A stretch of 64,000 nucleotides of DNA from Pseudoalteromonas byunsanensis (GCF_001854475.1 NZ_MNAN01000035.1:219460-283459), one strand, 5' to 3'. Positions 28,301 to 37,593 are shown, counted from the stretch's first letter. A program made the numbers and translations. Notes: generated from the sequence alone by a model not told the origin.

Positions 28301-29086
28301 GATTTGATGCTTAGGCTTTAACTGTATCTGCTCATCACTAAGCAAGTTGCGTTTGTCTTTATTAATTAAACTGATCTGTACGTGGGCAGAGGTAATATCT
28401 TTAAGCCAAATTGCGACATCTTCACTGTCATAAACAAGCACCACATACTCCCCACGAGCACTGCCGCTTTGCTTGGCGATGCTGAAATAATGCTGACCGT
28501 TGATTGTAACACGCTGACTGGTACTAAAATTATACAAAGAGAAGTCAGGGGCTAGTGCCCCATCCAGCATTGCGCTCAGCAGGTGACTGGTGCTGGTGTC
28601 TTTTCTGCGGACAAATGCAAACTGCCCTTCTTTTACATAGCCTATAGCATCAAGTGGTGGTACTAGTGCCAATGCAGTATTAAACGCTGGCCCTAAAGCC
28701 AAAATTTGCTGCCAATTTTCAGGCACACTGAACGGCTGCTGGTCCCGTTTGCGAGCAACAATCTCGCCCGCATCGTTGTCTAATTTATGGTAATAGTTGT
28801 CGCTTTTTTGGATGGCACGCAAAATCGACTGATCATATTCATAGGCTAACGGCTGATCTAAGCTAATAAAAATATTGTCTATTACATTACTTGCTTCAGC
28901 GACTTTTTGTACAACTTGCGTATCTATGGCATCAAAGTAAGCTCGATGCTCATTAAATGAACGGTTGAGTTTAGCTTGGTATAAATGTAAACATAAAAAC
29001 CCAGCCACAATAATTGATATCAACAGGCCAATGAGCGCTGCCCTTCGATACTTTTTCAGGGGAATGAATTCTTGATTATCGTCCAT
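25367..29086 (-). CDS. Hybrid sensor histidine kinase with PAS, receiver and Hpt domains
   Basis: A 1239-residue inner-membrane phosphorelay protein. A first membrane helix (about 16-38), a periplasmic sensor (about 40-305) and a second helix (about 310-330) precede two PAS domains (about 415-525 and 530-640). The kinase core follows, with His662 in SHEIRTPLN, N box NLLNNAVKYT, and G boxes DTGIGI and GIGLGLAIV. A receiver-like region without a clear Asp (about 895-985) precedes a true receiver with Asp1059 in LILMDIHMPEIDG. The C-terminal Hpt domain has His1181 in LAHNIKGAAGG. The layout is like BarA or ArcB. It ends exactly where its GGDEF partner begins. Confidence 0.92.
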   Translation of the reverse strand: MDDNQEFIPLKKYRRAALIGLLISIIVAGFLCLHLYQAKLNRSFNEHRAYFDAIDTQVVQKVAEASNVIDNIFISLDQPLAYEYDQSILRAIQKSDNYYHKLDNDAGEIVARKRDQQPFSVPENWQQILALGPAFNTALALVPPLDAIGYVKEGQFAFVRRKDTSTSHLLSAMLDGALAPDFSLYNFSTSQRVTINGQHYFSIAKQSGSARGEYVVLVYDSEDVAIWLKDITSAHVQISLINKDKRNLLSDEQIQLKPKHQINQFEPWQDGVQLYSLRSQSPIDLVYEQDETQFIKPLLFETLLEFSFLSLFVVATYILLSWLSNRIFIRPVSYFVSYLTHQDNAPQSTFDYVVPVDWQPWFAKVKQVVMQKQSLLEQLQEHNEMLDEQVQLQKRALSRSLEAKERQAALLNTVLDSVPDLIYFKNIDGSFIGCNRAFEQFLGIDKSQLVGRELADVTNLYPELLTLEQQMRDERCSITQTIVLDHKSYMLTVSPLLDAHRGLLGSLGVARDITEQQQAMKALQTSEENFKSAMEYAPNGVILVSLDKSVLVMNKAAKRYLSCEELKPNVHLSSLFNSDSYLAISHILSMLLKDNKNVLELSLSQGEPLYWLQLSVSLVWDKNKEPKYFVLHLQDITSLTQARLDAERATLAKSRFIANISHEIRTPLNVIQGVIDIVKNQGVSERQSSLLGQVQHASEQLLGMLNSILSFAKVEGQHQELSFAPFCIATLIKDCQDLILPLSEQKQLQFELMVDERVWPILKNDENKIKQVLLNLLNNAVKYTLEGTITLSLKVVDDTNTQQSIRFSIQDTGIGIKQEDQQRLFDAFTQGDESPARRHEGIGLGLAIVKHEVAKLGGEIALISEPDQGSEFYFTLTLDKVRNDGPRRVTHTLWLCSNHGVTEYMNKPYIDVIHEAKEAYTKLSEQHYDCLVVSSASDAKIILQSNHCTLKTLKHILVPDTVSAAQLTALTQVKLLSKVMFLQSACCFLIKEDEQSKQQLLSDKLVSGSLCLVIDDNQLNLSITANMLQTLSVNVAVQTSAENLVEIVTKLQPDLILMDIHMPEIDGYQATEELRTKLRDFSNPIIALTANSSQGEKEHALSVGMNDYLTKPLSQTKLLETLQIHLASEGTFFDQQMGLRQMMGSDDLLDKMLEKFATMCTEYLQRIDTLNDDKQLQMLAHNIKGAAGGIGFSNLSMAAKHLELHIKEAGTLQKLDLKKALKVHLQQVREFILMRYKGE

Positions 29087-29158
29087 TGAGCCGACTGAGT
29101 TAATTGTTATTAAGCAGGAACATTACCAGTAATGTGATGTATGTCTATAAAAATAAGG

Positions 29159-29192
29159 TCGGTGCAAGTGACAATCCTATCACCGGCACCGA
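29159..29192 (-). terminator. Terminator of the phoH-like gene
   Basis: TCGGTGC (29159-29165) and GCACCGA (29186-29192) pair, with inner GTGA/TCAC pairs. On the minus strand the stem is followed by CCTTATTTTTATAG. Confidence 0.7.
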
Positions 29193-29200
29193 GTGCCATT

Positions 29201-30607
29201 TTATAAATTTTCTTCCGCAAAAGAAGCTAAGCGACTCCTTACAACGCCGTTTAAATTAATCGTTGCACTACCTTCAAAATGTTTAAAGCGCTCCACAAGA
29301 TAGGTTAAACCTGATGTAACCGGTGTAAGATAATTACTGTCGATTTGTGCCAAATTACCCGAACAAATCAGCTTAGTTCCCTCTCCGCAACGGGTGATGA
29401 TGGTTTTTAACTGAGAGGCCGTTAAATTTTGGCTCTCGTCTAAAATAACCACTGCGTTTTGAATACTACGGCCACGCATGAAGTTCACGGACTTAAATTG
29501 AATATTCGCTTTCTCCATAATGTAATTTCTGCTCGAAATAGGGCTTTCATCATTTTTATGTAGTACCTCTAATGTATCGGTAATCGCCGCTAACCAAGGG
29601 GCCATTTTTTCCTCTTCGGTTCCCGGTAAAAAGCCTATGCTTTCAGCTATTTCCGGAGTATTACGAGTAACAATTACTTTATCGTATATGCCTTTTTCAA
29701 TAATCATTTCCAAAGCACTGGCCAATGCCAACAGGGTTTTACCGCACCCTGCTGGGCCCGTTAAAATCACAAGCTCAATATCAGGGTCGAGCAATGCATC
29801 CAATGCCATCCCCTGATAGATATTTTTTGGTTTTACTCCCCACGCCATTTGGTGCATTAGTCGTTCGCGGCTCAAGTCTTTTAAGGTGATGTGTTCATCG
29901 TCAAAACTATCCACTCGCGCGGCAAAGTGTTCTCCATCATCAATCAAATATTCGTTACAAAATACATCGGGTAAGAGGCTTTTTGGTACATGATGTAAGG
30001 TGTAACGTCCCTTTTGCTCTGAAGTGCAATCTCCTACATTTTGCCAAAAATCTCCTGTTATTTTTTTGAAACCGGTGCTGAGTAACTTGATGTCGTCGAT
30101 TAACTGATCGGTACGATAATCTTCAACAAACTTTAATCCCGCCCCTTTGGCTTTTAGACGCATGTTAATGTCTTTAGTCACTAACACGACTCTCTTTTCA
30201 CAGTATTGTTTTTGCAGGCGAACGGCACAATTAATAATGCGATGATCATTCTCATTACCCGGTAAGCCGGAAATGCTATCTGGAAACAAATGATCATTCA
30301 CAATAATTAACTTACCGCGCGCAAGTGGCCCATGTTCTTTGTCTGATTGAATACCGGGTAAACGAACTCCTTCTAGCATTTGTTCAGGGGAAGCGTCTTT
30401 TAGTACATCGTCTAGGCTACGAATAGCCACTCTAGCGTCACGACTTACATCGCGCTTTCTATCTTTAATGTGATCTAGCTCTTCAAGTACGGTCATCGGG
30501 ATGACTACATCATGTTCTTGAAAGGAAAGATAAGCGAGGGGTTCATGGAGCAGTACGTTGGTGTCAAGCACGTACACTTTTCTGTCGAGGTCTTGATCTT
30601 TTCCCAT
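29201..30607 (-). CDS. PhoH family protein with N-terminal PIN domain
   Basis: A 468-residue cytosolic protein combining a PIN-type RNase domain (VYVLDTNVLLHEP near 9-21, further acidic residues to about 150) with a PhoH P-loop ATPase. Walker A is LTGPAGCGKTLLAL near 278-291, and Walker B is VVILDESQNLT, followed by TRCGEGTKLICSGNLAQID. Such PIN-PhoH fusions are thought to act on RNA as helicase-nucleases. I chose the ATG at 30607 because AGGA lies 8 bases upstream and the domain begins at once; a 71-codon upstream extension covers the promoter region and contains no domain. It is divergent from rapA. Confidence 0.88.
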   Translation of the reverse strand: MGKDQDLDRKVYVLDTNVLLHEPLAYLSFQEHDVVIPMTVLEELDHIKDRKRDVSRDARVAIRSLDDVLKDASPEQMLEGVRLPGIQSDKEHGPLARGKLIIVNDHLFPDSISGLPGNENDHRIINCAVRLQKQYCEKRVVLVTKDINMRLKAKGAGLKFVEDYRTDQLIDDIKLLSTGFKKITGDFWQNVGDCTSEQKGRYTLHHVPKSLLPDVFCNEYLIDDGEHFAARVDSFDDEHITLKDLSRERLMHQMAWGVKPKNIYQGMALDALLDPDIELVILTGPAGCGKTLLALASALEMIIEKGIYDKVIVTRNTPEIAESIGFLPGTEEEKMAPWLAAITDTLEVLHKNDESPISSRNYIMEKANIQFKSVNFMRGRSIQNAVVILDESQNLTASQLKTIITRCGEGTKLICSGNLAQIDSNYLTPVTSGLTYLVERFKHFEGSATINLNGVVRSRLASFAEENL

Positions 30608-30884
30608 AGCGCGTTCCTGTCGTTTGCAGTGATATATGCTATACCCATTACATTCGTTGGTAATAACACCAATAAACATAAGGCTATAAACCAAGTTTAG
30701 TCTATTTGTCATAAAAGTCCGTTTCATGACAATCAAGCGCTCACTTTTTAGACAAACACCGTTACTTTGCTTTTGCGCGTTTTGCGTTGCTGAATATGCA
30801 CATTCAGCAACAATAAACAAGATTGAACAACATCAAACGAACGGGTAACATAGCCGCCTTTTTTCTGCTTAAGACGAGACAAAC

Positions 30885-33782
30885 ATGAATTTTTCCTTAG
30901 GTCAGCGCTGGATCAGTGACACTGAATCAGATTTAGGATTAGGCACTATTGTGGCTTTAGAAGGCCGCCAAGTAACGATATTGTTCCCAGCCAGTGGAGA
31001 AAACCGCGTTTATGCCATGCAAGAAGCACCCGTAACCCGAGTTGTTTTTAATCCGGGAGATATTATTCGTCATGTTGAAGAGTGGGAATTACAGGTAGAA
31101 AAAGTTGAATTAGAGGGCGATCTGCTGTGCTATCACGGTATCCGTCTCGATACAGAAGAAAAAACAACGTTAAAAGAAACCTTTCTTGACCATTTTATCA
31201 AGTTTAACAAACCACAAGATAGGTTGTTTGCCGGTCAAGTTGACCGCTTTGACCGTTACACGTTGCGCTACCAAACTTGGCAGCACCAGTTTCACCGCCA
31301 GCAATCTCATCTAAAGGGCGTTGTAGGTCAACGAGCTAGCCTCATTCCTCATCAGCTCTATATTGCCGATGAAGTTGGCAAACGCTTTGCTCCACGCGTA
31401 TTGCTCTCTGACGAAGTTGGCTTGGGTAAAACCATTGAGGCTGGCATGATCCTGCATCAGCAAATTTTAACCGGCCGCGCTAACCGAGTACTTATCGTCG
31501 TACCTGAAAATCTACAACACCAATGGCTAGTCGAAATGCTACGTCGTTTCAATCTACGTTTTTCTATTTTTGATGAAGAACGCTGTGACGAAGCATTCGC
31601 TGATTCACCCAATGTATTTGAAACAGAACAATTGGTATTAGTCAGCCTTGAATTTATTACTAAAAAGCGCCGCTGGTTTGAGCAAGCCACACTTGCCGAT
31701 TGGGATTTGTTAGTCATTGATGAAGCCCATCACCTGACTGTAGAGAAAGATAAACCCAGTACAGAGTATTTACGCATCGCTGAGTTAAGTCAGGATATTC
31801 CAGGGTTGATCCTTTTAACTGCAACCCCCGACCAACTAGGCCACTACAGCCACTTTGCGCGTCTGCAATTACTCGACCCTGACAGATTCTATGACTACGA
31901 CGTTTTCGTAGAAGAAGAAAGTCACTACAAAGAAGTCGCTGAAGCCGCCAACCAACTATTGCAAGACGATGCCCTCGATGAAAAGGGCAAAGCCACTTTA
32001 ATTGAGTTACTCAAAGATACAGACATTTCTGGCCTGCTTAACAGCGCACAAACGGGCGATGAAGCCGCTAAGCAAGAAATTTTATCTATGCTTTTGGACC
32101 GTCACGGTACGGGACGCATTCTATTTCGTAACAGCCGTAGCGGTATTGAGGGTTATCCTGGGCGTAAACTTCACAGCTATCCTGTTGCCCTGCCCAAGCA
32201 ATACAAAACCGCTATGTCTGTACTTGGTAGTATGGGGGGAGTACAAAGCGCCGAGAAATCAGCTTTGCGAGCATTATTTCCCGAGAAAATTTTTCAGGAA
32301 TTTGAAGGGACTGGCAGTAGCTGGGCCGCATTTGACCCTCGTGTAGAGTGGCTCATTGATACGCTAAAATCTCTGAAGCATGAAAAAGTTCTGTTGATCT
32401 GTGCTGAAGCGCAAACCGCCATCAGCCTTGAGCAAGTATTGCGCGAACGCGAGGCAATCAAAGCCGCTGTATTCCATGAAGGCATGTCAATTGTTGAACG
32501 CGACCGCGCAGCTGCGTTTTTTGCAGATGAATACGACAGCGCGCAAGTTTTATTGTGTTCTGAAATCGGCTCTGAAGGGCGTAACTTCCAATTCTCGCAT
32601 CACTTAGTGTTATTCGATTTACCGTTAAACCCTGATTTGCTTGAGCAGCGTATTGGTCGTCTTGATCGAATCGGTCAAAAATATGATGTAAATATCCATG
32701 TACCATATTTTGAAAATACAGCTCAAGAAGTACTGTTACGTTGGTATCAGGAAGGGTTAGATGCTTTTGAAACGACCAGCACCACAGGGCAAATGCTTTA
32801 TAAAGAGTTTTCAGAGGACCTTCTAGAGTTAATTGGCGATCACAACTGCGATGAAGATGCGCTAGATCCTTTACTTAAGCAAGCCGCAAAGAAAAATGCG
32901 GTATTGCGCAGCCAAATGGAACAAGGCCGAGACCGATTATTAGAGTTGCATTCAAGTGGACAAGGTAAGGCTGAACGTTTGGTGCAAGAAATTGAAACGC
33001 TGGATGATGACGTTGTGCTTCCCGCATACATGATCAATGCTTTTGATATTTTTGGTGTAAGCCAAGAAGACAAGGGCGAGAACACCATCATTCTCAAGCC
33101 AACAGAACACATGTTGAACCCATCTTTCCCTTGCTTAAAAGAAGATGGGATCACCGTCACCTTTGACCGAGCAACGGCTCTATCACAAGAAGATGCTCAT
33201 TTCATTAGCTGGGACCATCCCATGGTACAGGGCACCATGGATATGATCTGTGATGATGATTTTGGCAGCGCATCTGTTGCGTTGTTAAAGAACAAAAAAC
33301 TCCCTGCTGGCACCTTCTTCGTGGAGTTGATTTTTATTGCAGAAGCGTCCGCACCGAAAGCCTTACAACTAGGGCGTTTCTTACCACCAACACCAGTGCG
33401 TATCCTACTTGATAAAGCAGGTAATAATTTGGCAGCGAATGTTGCATTCGATGCATTTAACAATCAGCTATCCGCTGTTGGTCGTCAAACTGCGAGTAAA
33501 TTGGCAAACGCCCTTCAAAGTGCTATTCATCCGCTGATCACCAAAGCTAATACCTTGGCGACACAGGAATTGGATGTCATCCAAAGTCAGGCCCAACAAA
33601 AAATGTTAGAAGTGATGGCCGATGAACAAGACCGCTTGGTCGCCCTCAAAGCCGTTAACCCGAACATTCGTGATGAGGAAATCAAAGTCTTTGACCTGCA
33701 ACGTACTGATTTGACCAATCACATCGCTAAAGCTCAACTAAAGCTTGATGCTATTCGTCTAATCGTCGTTACTCACGAATAA
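30885..33782 (+). CDS. rapA: RNA polymerase-associated ATPase RapA
   Basis: A 965-residue Swi2/Snf2 ATPase that binds RNA polymerase and aids its recycling; length and order match E. coli RapA (968). The N-terminus is typical (MNFSLGQRWISDTES). Walker A GLGKT lies near 179-183 in LLSDEVGLGKTIEAGM, DEAH at 279-282, and the second helicase lobe includes EQRIGRLDRIGQ near 590-600. The C-terminal Spacer and Rpb2-binding regions follow. It is monocistronic, with an imperfect hairpin (33793-33823) after the gene. Confidence 0.97.
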   Translation: MNFSLGQRWISDTESDLGLGTIVALEGRQVTILFPASGENRVYAMQEAPVTRVVFNPGDIIRHVEEWELQVEKVELEGDLLCYHGIRLDTEEKTTLKETFLDHFIKFNKPQDRLFAGQVDRFDRYTLRYQTWQHQFHRQQSHLKGVVGQRASLIPHQLYIADEVGKRFAPRVLLSDEVGLGKTIEAGMILHQQILTGRANRVLIVVPENLQHQWLVEMLRRFNLRFSIFDEERCDEAFADSPNVFETEQLVLVSLEFITKKRRWFEQATLADWDLLVIDEAHHLTVEKDKPSTEYLRIAELSQDIPGLILLTATPDQLGHYSHFARLQLLDPDRFYDYDVFVEEESHYKEVAEAANQLLQDDALDEKGKATLIELLKDTDISGLLNSAQTGDEAAKQEILSMLLDRHGTGRILFRNSRSGIEGYPGRKLHSYPVALPKQYKTAMSVLGSMGGVQSAEKSALRALFPEKIFQEFEGTGSSWAAFDPRVEWLIDTLKSLKHEKVLLICAEAQTAISLEQVLREREAIKAAVFHEGMSIVERDRAAAFFADEYDSAQVLLCSEIGSEGRNFQFSHHLVLFDLPLNPDLLEQRIGRLDRIGQKYDVNIHVPYFENTAQEVLLRWYQEGLDAFETTSTTGQMLYKEFSEDLLELIGDHNCDEDALDPLLKQAAKKNAVLRSQMEQGRDRLLELHSSGQGKAERLVQEIETLDDDVVLPAYMINAFDIFGVSQEDKGENTIILKPTEHMLNPSFPCLKEDGITVTFDRATALSQEDAHFISWDHPMVQGTMDMICDDDFGSASVALLKNKKLPAGTFFVELIFIAEASAPKALQLGRFLPPTPVRILLDKAGNNLAANVAFDAFNNQLSAVGRQTASKLANALQSAIHPLITKANTLATQELDVIQSQAQQKMLEVMADEQDRLVALKAVNPNIRDEEIKVFDLQRTDLTNHIAKAQLKLDAIRLIVVTHE

Positions 33783-33792
33783 GATTGTTGGC

Positions 33793-33823
33793 TCAAGGCC
33801 CAGTGTAGTGCTCGGCCTTGAGT
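33793..33823 (+). terminator. Hairpin after rapA
   Basis: CTCAAGGCC (33793-33801) pairs perfectly with GGCCTTGAG (33815-33823) over a 13-base loop. A T-run is lacking, so this may be only a processing or protection hairpin. Confidence 0.45.
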
Positions 33824-33914
33824 GCGCCCCTTAATAGCTAAACCTAATTCCTTACTTTGCGATTATCAAAAACCTCGTTAAAATGTCGCGCTCGTTCCAT
33901 TTAAGGCCAAACTT

Positions 33915-34568
33915 GTGTTGCTGAATTATGCGCCTCCGCGCGACCCTTACTTAGAAATTTTATATCAAGACTCTCACATGTTGGTGATCAACAAACCCAG
34001 TGGCTTGTTGACCGTGCCAGGTAAAGACCCTAAACATGCTGATAGTGCTATCAGTCGAGTCAACACGGTATTTCCAAACGCACGTATTGTACACCGCTTA
34101 GATATGGCAACATCTGGCGTGCTGTGTTTGGCAATGAGCAAAGAGGCACACCGCTTTTTAAGTATTCAATTTCAAGATAGATTGACGAACAAGTACTATA
34201 TTGCCCGCGTTCATGGCAAATTAGAGCAACAAATGGGCTCTGTGGACCTACCTCTCATTTGTGACTGGCCGAACCGTCCTAAACAGATGGTCTGTCACGA
34301 CACGGGAAAACCATCATTGACTCACTTTGAAGTGCTGAACTATGAAGATAACGCCACCCGAGTGAAACTAACGCCCATCACGGGTCGCTCACACCAGTTG
34401 CGCGTACATATGTTATCACTTGGCCATGTTATATTGGGCGATAGACTCTATGCCAAAGACGATGCGTTGACAGCTGCACCTCGTTTACAGTTACATGCAC
34501 AGATGCTACAAATTTGCCATCCTGACACGGGTCAAATGATGACCTTTGAAGCCCTAGCGCCATTTTAA
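33915..34568 (+). CDS. rluA: Dual-specificity tRNA U32 / 23S rRNA U746 pseudouridine synthase
   Basis: A 217-residue RluA (E. coli 219). The catalytic Asp63 lies in VHRLDMATSG. The RluA-specific blocks LPLICDWPNRPKQMVC and ITGRSHQLRVHMLSLGH match the E. coli protein nearly word for word. It isomerises U32 in several tRNAs and U746 in 23S rRNA. The start is GTG at 33915, with AAGG eight bases upstream. It lies downstream of rapA on the same strand, as in many gammaproteobacteria, but a hairpin separates the two. Confidence 0.95.
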   Translation: MLLNYAPPRDPYLEILYQDSHMLVINKPSGLLTVPGKDPKHADSAISRVNTVFPNARIVHRLDMATSGVLCLAMSKEAHRFLSIQFQDRLTNKYYIARVHGKLEQQMGSVDLPLICDWPNRPKQMVCHDTGKPSLTHFEVLNYEDNATRVKLTPITGRSHQLRVHMLSLGHVILGDRLYAKDDALTAAPRLQLHAQMLQICHPDTGQMMTFEALAPF

Positions 34569-34654
34569 TGGTCGATAAGGCTTAGCATAAAACGTAAGTC
34601 AGCGCTCTTACACCAAACATGCTACCCAGCAAAGTGATGAAATATGCTTTATTG

Positions 34655-35968
34655 CTACTCGCTTTGATTGAACAAACCCAAGGCGCTTGCGGTCATTGCT
34701 CTAACCCCGGTTTTTATGGTCAATGGATAATCAGGGGCAAACTCACTTGAATGTAACGAAGGTAAGGTTTCGCCATAAGTTTGCGCTTTTTCATATAAAG
34801 CGGGTTCTACACCGCCTAACCAAAAAATTGTAATAGGTATATCTTCATCTGTTAAACCATATAGACCGAAGTCTTCTCCTGCCATGACTGGCTCCGACTT
34901 CAGTACATTCTCTGAACCAAGCTCTTGCCTGATTGCGTTAGTCACCTTGAGTGCTAAATCTGGGTCATTGTAGGTAGAGGGAATCGTTTCATCTGTATTT
35001 ACGTACACAACAGGCGCCATTTCTTCGGGCAAGCCTGCACTCAAAGCAATACCTTTGGTCATACGTTTTATTGTCGCGATTTGCTGCTCTCTCACTTTAG
35101 GGTCATAGGAGCGCAGCGTAAGCTGAAGCTTCACTTCATTAGAGATAATATTGTGTTTTGAGCCACCATGAATTGACCCAACCGTTATCACCGAAGGTTG
35201 CAGCGGCGATATCTCACGACTGGTGATAGTTTGTAACGCTAGCACAATACGCGATGCTAACACCACAGGGTCAACCGTTGTGTGTGGGTATGCCCCATGA
35301 CCACCCTTTCCCTTAACCGTAATATCGACTGAATCCACATTAGCTAAGGCATAACCAGGCGCTATAGCGACTTTACCTGCAGGAACTGATGCACTTACAT
35401 GAAGACCTAACACATGATCAGGCTTTGCGAACTGAGTAAACAGTCCCTCTTTGAGCATTGCTTTGGCACCCGCCCCCACTTCCTCTGCAGGCTGGGCCAC
35501 CATCATTAAAGTACCTTGCCACTTGGAACGTAACGCAACGAGCTGCTTAGCCGCGCCAACAAAACTGGTCATATGAATATCATGACCACAGCCATGCATA
35601 ACCCCAACTTTATTATTATTACTATCTAATACTTTCACTTTTGACGCATATTTTTTGCCAGTTTGTTCAATTATGGGGAGCGCATCGGTATCCGCTCGGA
35701 TCATCACAGTTGGACCTTCTCCATTTTTAAGCAAGCCAACTACACCAAACCCCCCAACTCTTTGGGTCACATCAAAACCAAGTGCCTTAAGCTCTGAGGC
35801 CAACCGCACTGCTGTATTTTTTTCTTGGTAAGACAACTCAGGGTTTTGATGTAAATGTAAATATAACGACTCCAAATTTGGCATATCGCTTTGAATGTTT
35901 TGCGCTAAAGATACGGCATATGCTTGACTTGCAAGCACCAAAGGTAAACACATTAATAGCTTTTTCAT
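34655..35968 (-). CDS. Secreted M20 family amidohydrolase / carboxypeptidase
   Basis: A 437-residue exported metallo-hydrolase with signal peptide MKKLLMCLPLVLASQAYA. M20D features are present: the metal-binding MHGCGHDIHM (about 124-133), the catalytic Glu pair QPAEEVGAGAKAML, the dimerisation domain with VKGKGGHGAYPH, and the C-terminal metal His in LHSSEFAPDY. Relatives hydrolyse N-acyl or hippuryl amino acids; export suggests a nutrient-scavenging role. It is divergent from the S8 protease gene across a long AT-rich gap, so both may serve extracellular peptide use. Confidence 0.9.
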   Translation of the reverse strand: MKKLLMCLPLVLASQAYAVSLAQNIQSDMPNLESLYLHLHQNPELSYQEKNTAVRLASELKALGFDVTQRVGGFGVVGLLKNGEGPTVMIRADTDALPIIEQTGKKYASKVKVLDSNNNKVGVMHGCGHDIHMTSFVGAAKQLVALRSKWQGTLMMVAQPAEEVGAGAKAMLKEGLFTQFAKPDHVLGLHVSASVPAGKVAIAPGYALANVDSVDITVKGKGGHGAYPHTTVDPVVLASRIVLALQTITSREISPLQPSVITVGSIHGGSKHNIISNEVKLQLTLRSYDPKVREQQIATIKRMTKGIALSAGLPEEMAPVVYVNTDETIPSTYNDPDLALKVTNAIRQELGSENVLKSEPVMAGEDFGLYGLTDEDIPITIFWLGGVEPALYEKAQTYGETLPSLHSSEFAPDYPLTIKTGVRAMTASALGLFNQSE

Positions 35969-36447
35969 TTATTATTATTCCCACTTCCTCAAGTCAGGCT
36001 TCAAATTAGCAACTAACACGTAGTTACACAATATTCTGCCAGCGATGTACTACCTTCACTTTTCTAACAATCAATTGATTGCATGATTAAAATTTAAGCT
36101 CTATCACTCTATACTTTTGCATAAGCCTATTGCCAATCAGACAATTTTCTCAAACTAATCAGCGGCTAAAATCAGCTCAAAATATACTAAAAAAACCAAT
36201 GATCACACCGCTATACATTCAAACTTCCAGACGCTCAATTATTATAAATAAGCATAAAAAATACACATTAGATAACAAAAAACGAACAAAAGCGCCTATT
36301 TAACGATAAGAAAAATCATTTATGCACCCACAAAAGGAAATATAAATATTTTTACCATTTCAACTTTGACAACTGTTAAATAATGGCTAACTTTGTAACA
36401 ACCTTTAAATAAAGGTTAACAATCTAATAATTATAAATAGGAACAAC
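35969..36447. promoter_or_regulatory. 479-base AT-rich divergent intergenic region
   Basis: No gene seen. It holds promoters for the M20 and S8 peptidase genes. Near the S8 side are a perfect dyad AACCTTTA-AA-TAAAGGTT (36400-36417) and a 19-base motif (36405-36423) shared with 48911-48929. AGGA lies six bases before the S8 ATG. The large size suggests more regulatory input than most genes here. Confidence 0.5.
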
Positions 36448-37593
36448 ATGATGAAAAAATCTCTTCTTACTTTGTCTATCGCCGTCGCTATTACTAGTAC
36501 CAGCACATTGGCTCAAGAGCCTAGCTACCAAGGTGCAGCAGCTGACATGGAAATTGCTAACACTTGTATCGTGCGATTTAACGATGGCGTATCAAAGTTT
36601 GATGTTGAAGGTAAAGCTCGCGGCATGGTTGCTAAAGCAAACGCTCAAGCAAAGCATATCTATAAAAATAGTATTAAAGGTATGGCAGTAAACATGAGCT
36701 GTGAAAAAGCCCAAGCTGCTTTTGCCGGTAACACTGACATTATGCGCTTCACTCCTGATGGCGTAGTACACGCGAGCCCAGCAAAAGTGCAAGGTAAGCC
36801 TGAAGTAAACATCAGTGCTGCGCAACAAACACCTTGGAGCGTATCTCGTGTAGGTGGTCCGGTAGATGGTAGCCAATACACAGCTTGGGTTATCGATACA
36901 GGTATCGACGTTGACCATGCTGATTTAAATGTTAATGCTAGTAAAGGTTTCTCAGCATTCACAAAAGGCAGAAATGCAGGCGTTGATGATGCTAATGGCC
37001 ACGGTACTCACGTAGCGGGTACTATCGCAGCATTAGATAACGGTATTGATGTGGTAGGTGTTGCTGCTGGCGCGACGGTTGTTCCAGTTAAAGTACTAGA
37101 TGCTCGAGGCTCTGGCAGCTGGTCAGGTGTACTAGCTGGTATTGATCATGTAGCAGCCAATGCAAGTTCAGGTGATTGCGCAAACATGAGTCTAGGTGGC
37201 GGTTTTAACCAAGAGTTAAATGATGCAGTTGAAAATGCGGCACAGCAATCAGGCGCATTCTTTGTTGTCGCAGCTGGTAATGAAAGTCAACACGCTGGTA
37301 ATGTTTCGCCGGCTAGTGCGTCACACAACCGCGTTTATACTATCTCAGCGACTGACTCAAACGACCGCTTTGCTAGTTTCTCTAACTACGGCAACCCACC
37401 AGTAGATTATGCTGCACCAGGTGTTAGTATCCTGTCCACTCGCAAAGGTGGTGGCACAACAACTATGTCTGGTACGTCAATGGCATCACCGGCTGCATGT
37501 GCCGTTATCATGATGAGTAATGGTAACCCAAGCGTTGATGGTAAAGCGACTAACGATCCAGATGGTAACGCTGACAGTATCATTCATCTGTAA
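36448..37593 (+). CDS. Secreted subtilisin-like serine protease (S8, proteinase K type)
   Basis: A 381-residue preproenzyme. The signal peptide is MMKKSLLTLSIAVAITSTSTLAQ, split here as residues 1-23. An I9-type propeptide (about 35-115) acts as folding aid and inhibitor. The catalytic domain has Asp150 in WVIDTGID, His185 in NGHGTHVAG and Ser344 in GTSMASP. The segment after Ser, usually PHVAG, reads PAACAV, and the protein ends only 37 residues later with no C-terminal secretion domain. A strong terminator follows. It is likely an extracellular scavenging protease, and the dyad at 36400-36417 may control it. Confidence 0.92.
   Translation: MMKKSLLTLSIAVAITSTSTLAQEPSYQGAAADMEIANTCIVRFNDGVSKFDVEGKARGMVAKANAQAKHIYKNSIKGMAVNMSCEKAQAAFAGNTDIMRFTPDGVVHASPAKVQGKPEVNISAAQQTPWSVSRVGGPVDGSQYTAWVIDTGIDVDHADLNVNASKGFSAFTKGRNAGVDDANGHGTHVAGTIAALDNGIDVVGVAAGATVVPVKVLDARGSGSWSGVLAGIDHVAANASSGDCANMSLGGGFNQELNDAVENAAQQSGAFFVVAAGNESQHAGNVSPASASHNRVYTISATDSNDRFASFSNYGNPPVDYAAPGVSILSTRKGGGTTTMSGTSMASPAACAVIMMSNGNPSVDGKATNDPDGNADSIIHL

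Noticed and set aside
30608..30820. 71-codon N-terminal extension of the phoH-like frame
   Set aside because: It has no domain, poor codon character and lies in the divergent promoter region with rapA; the internal ATG has a better ribosome site.
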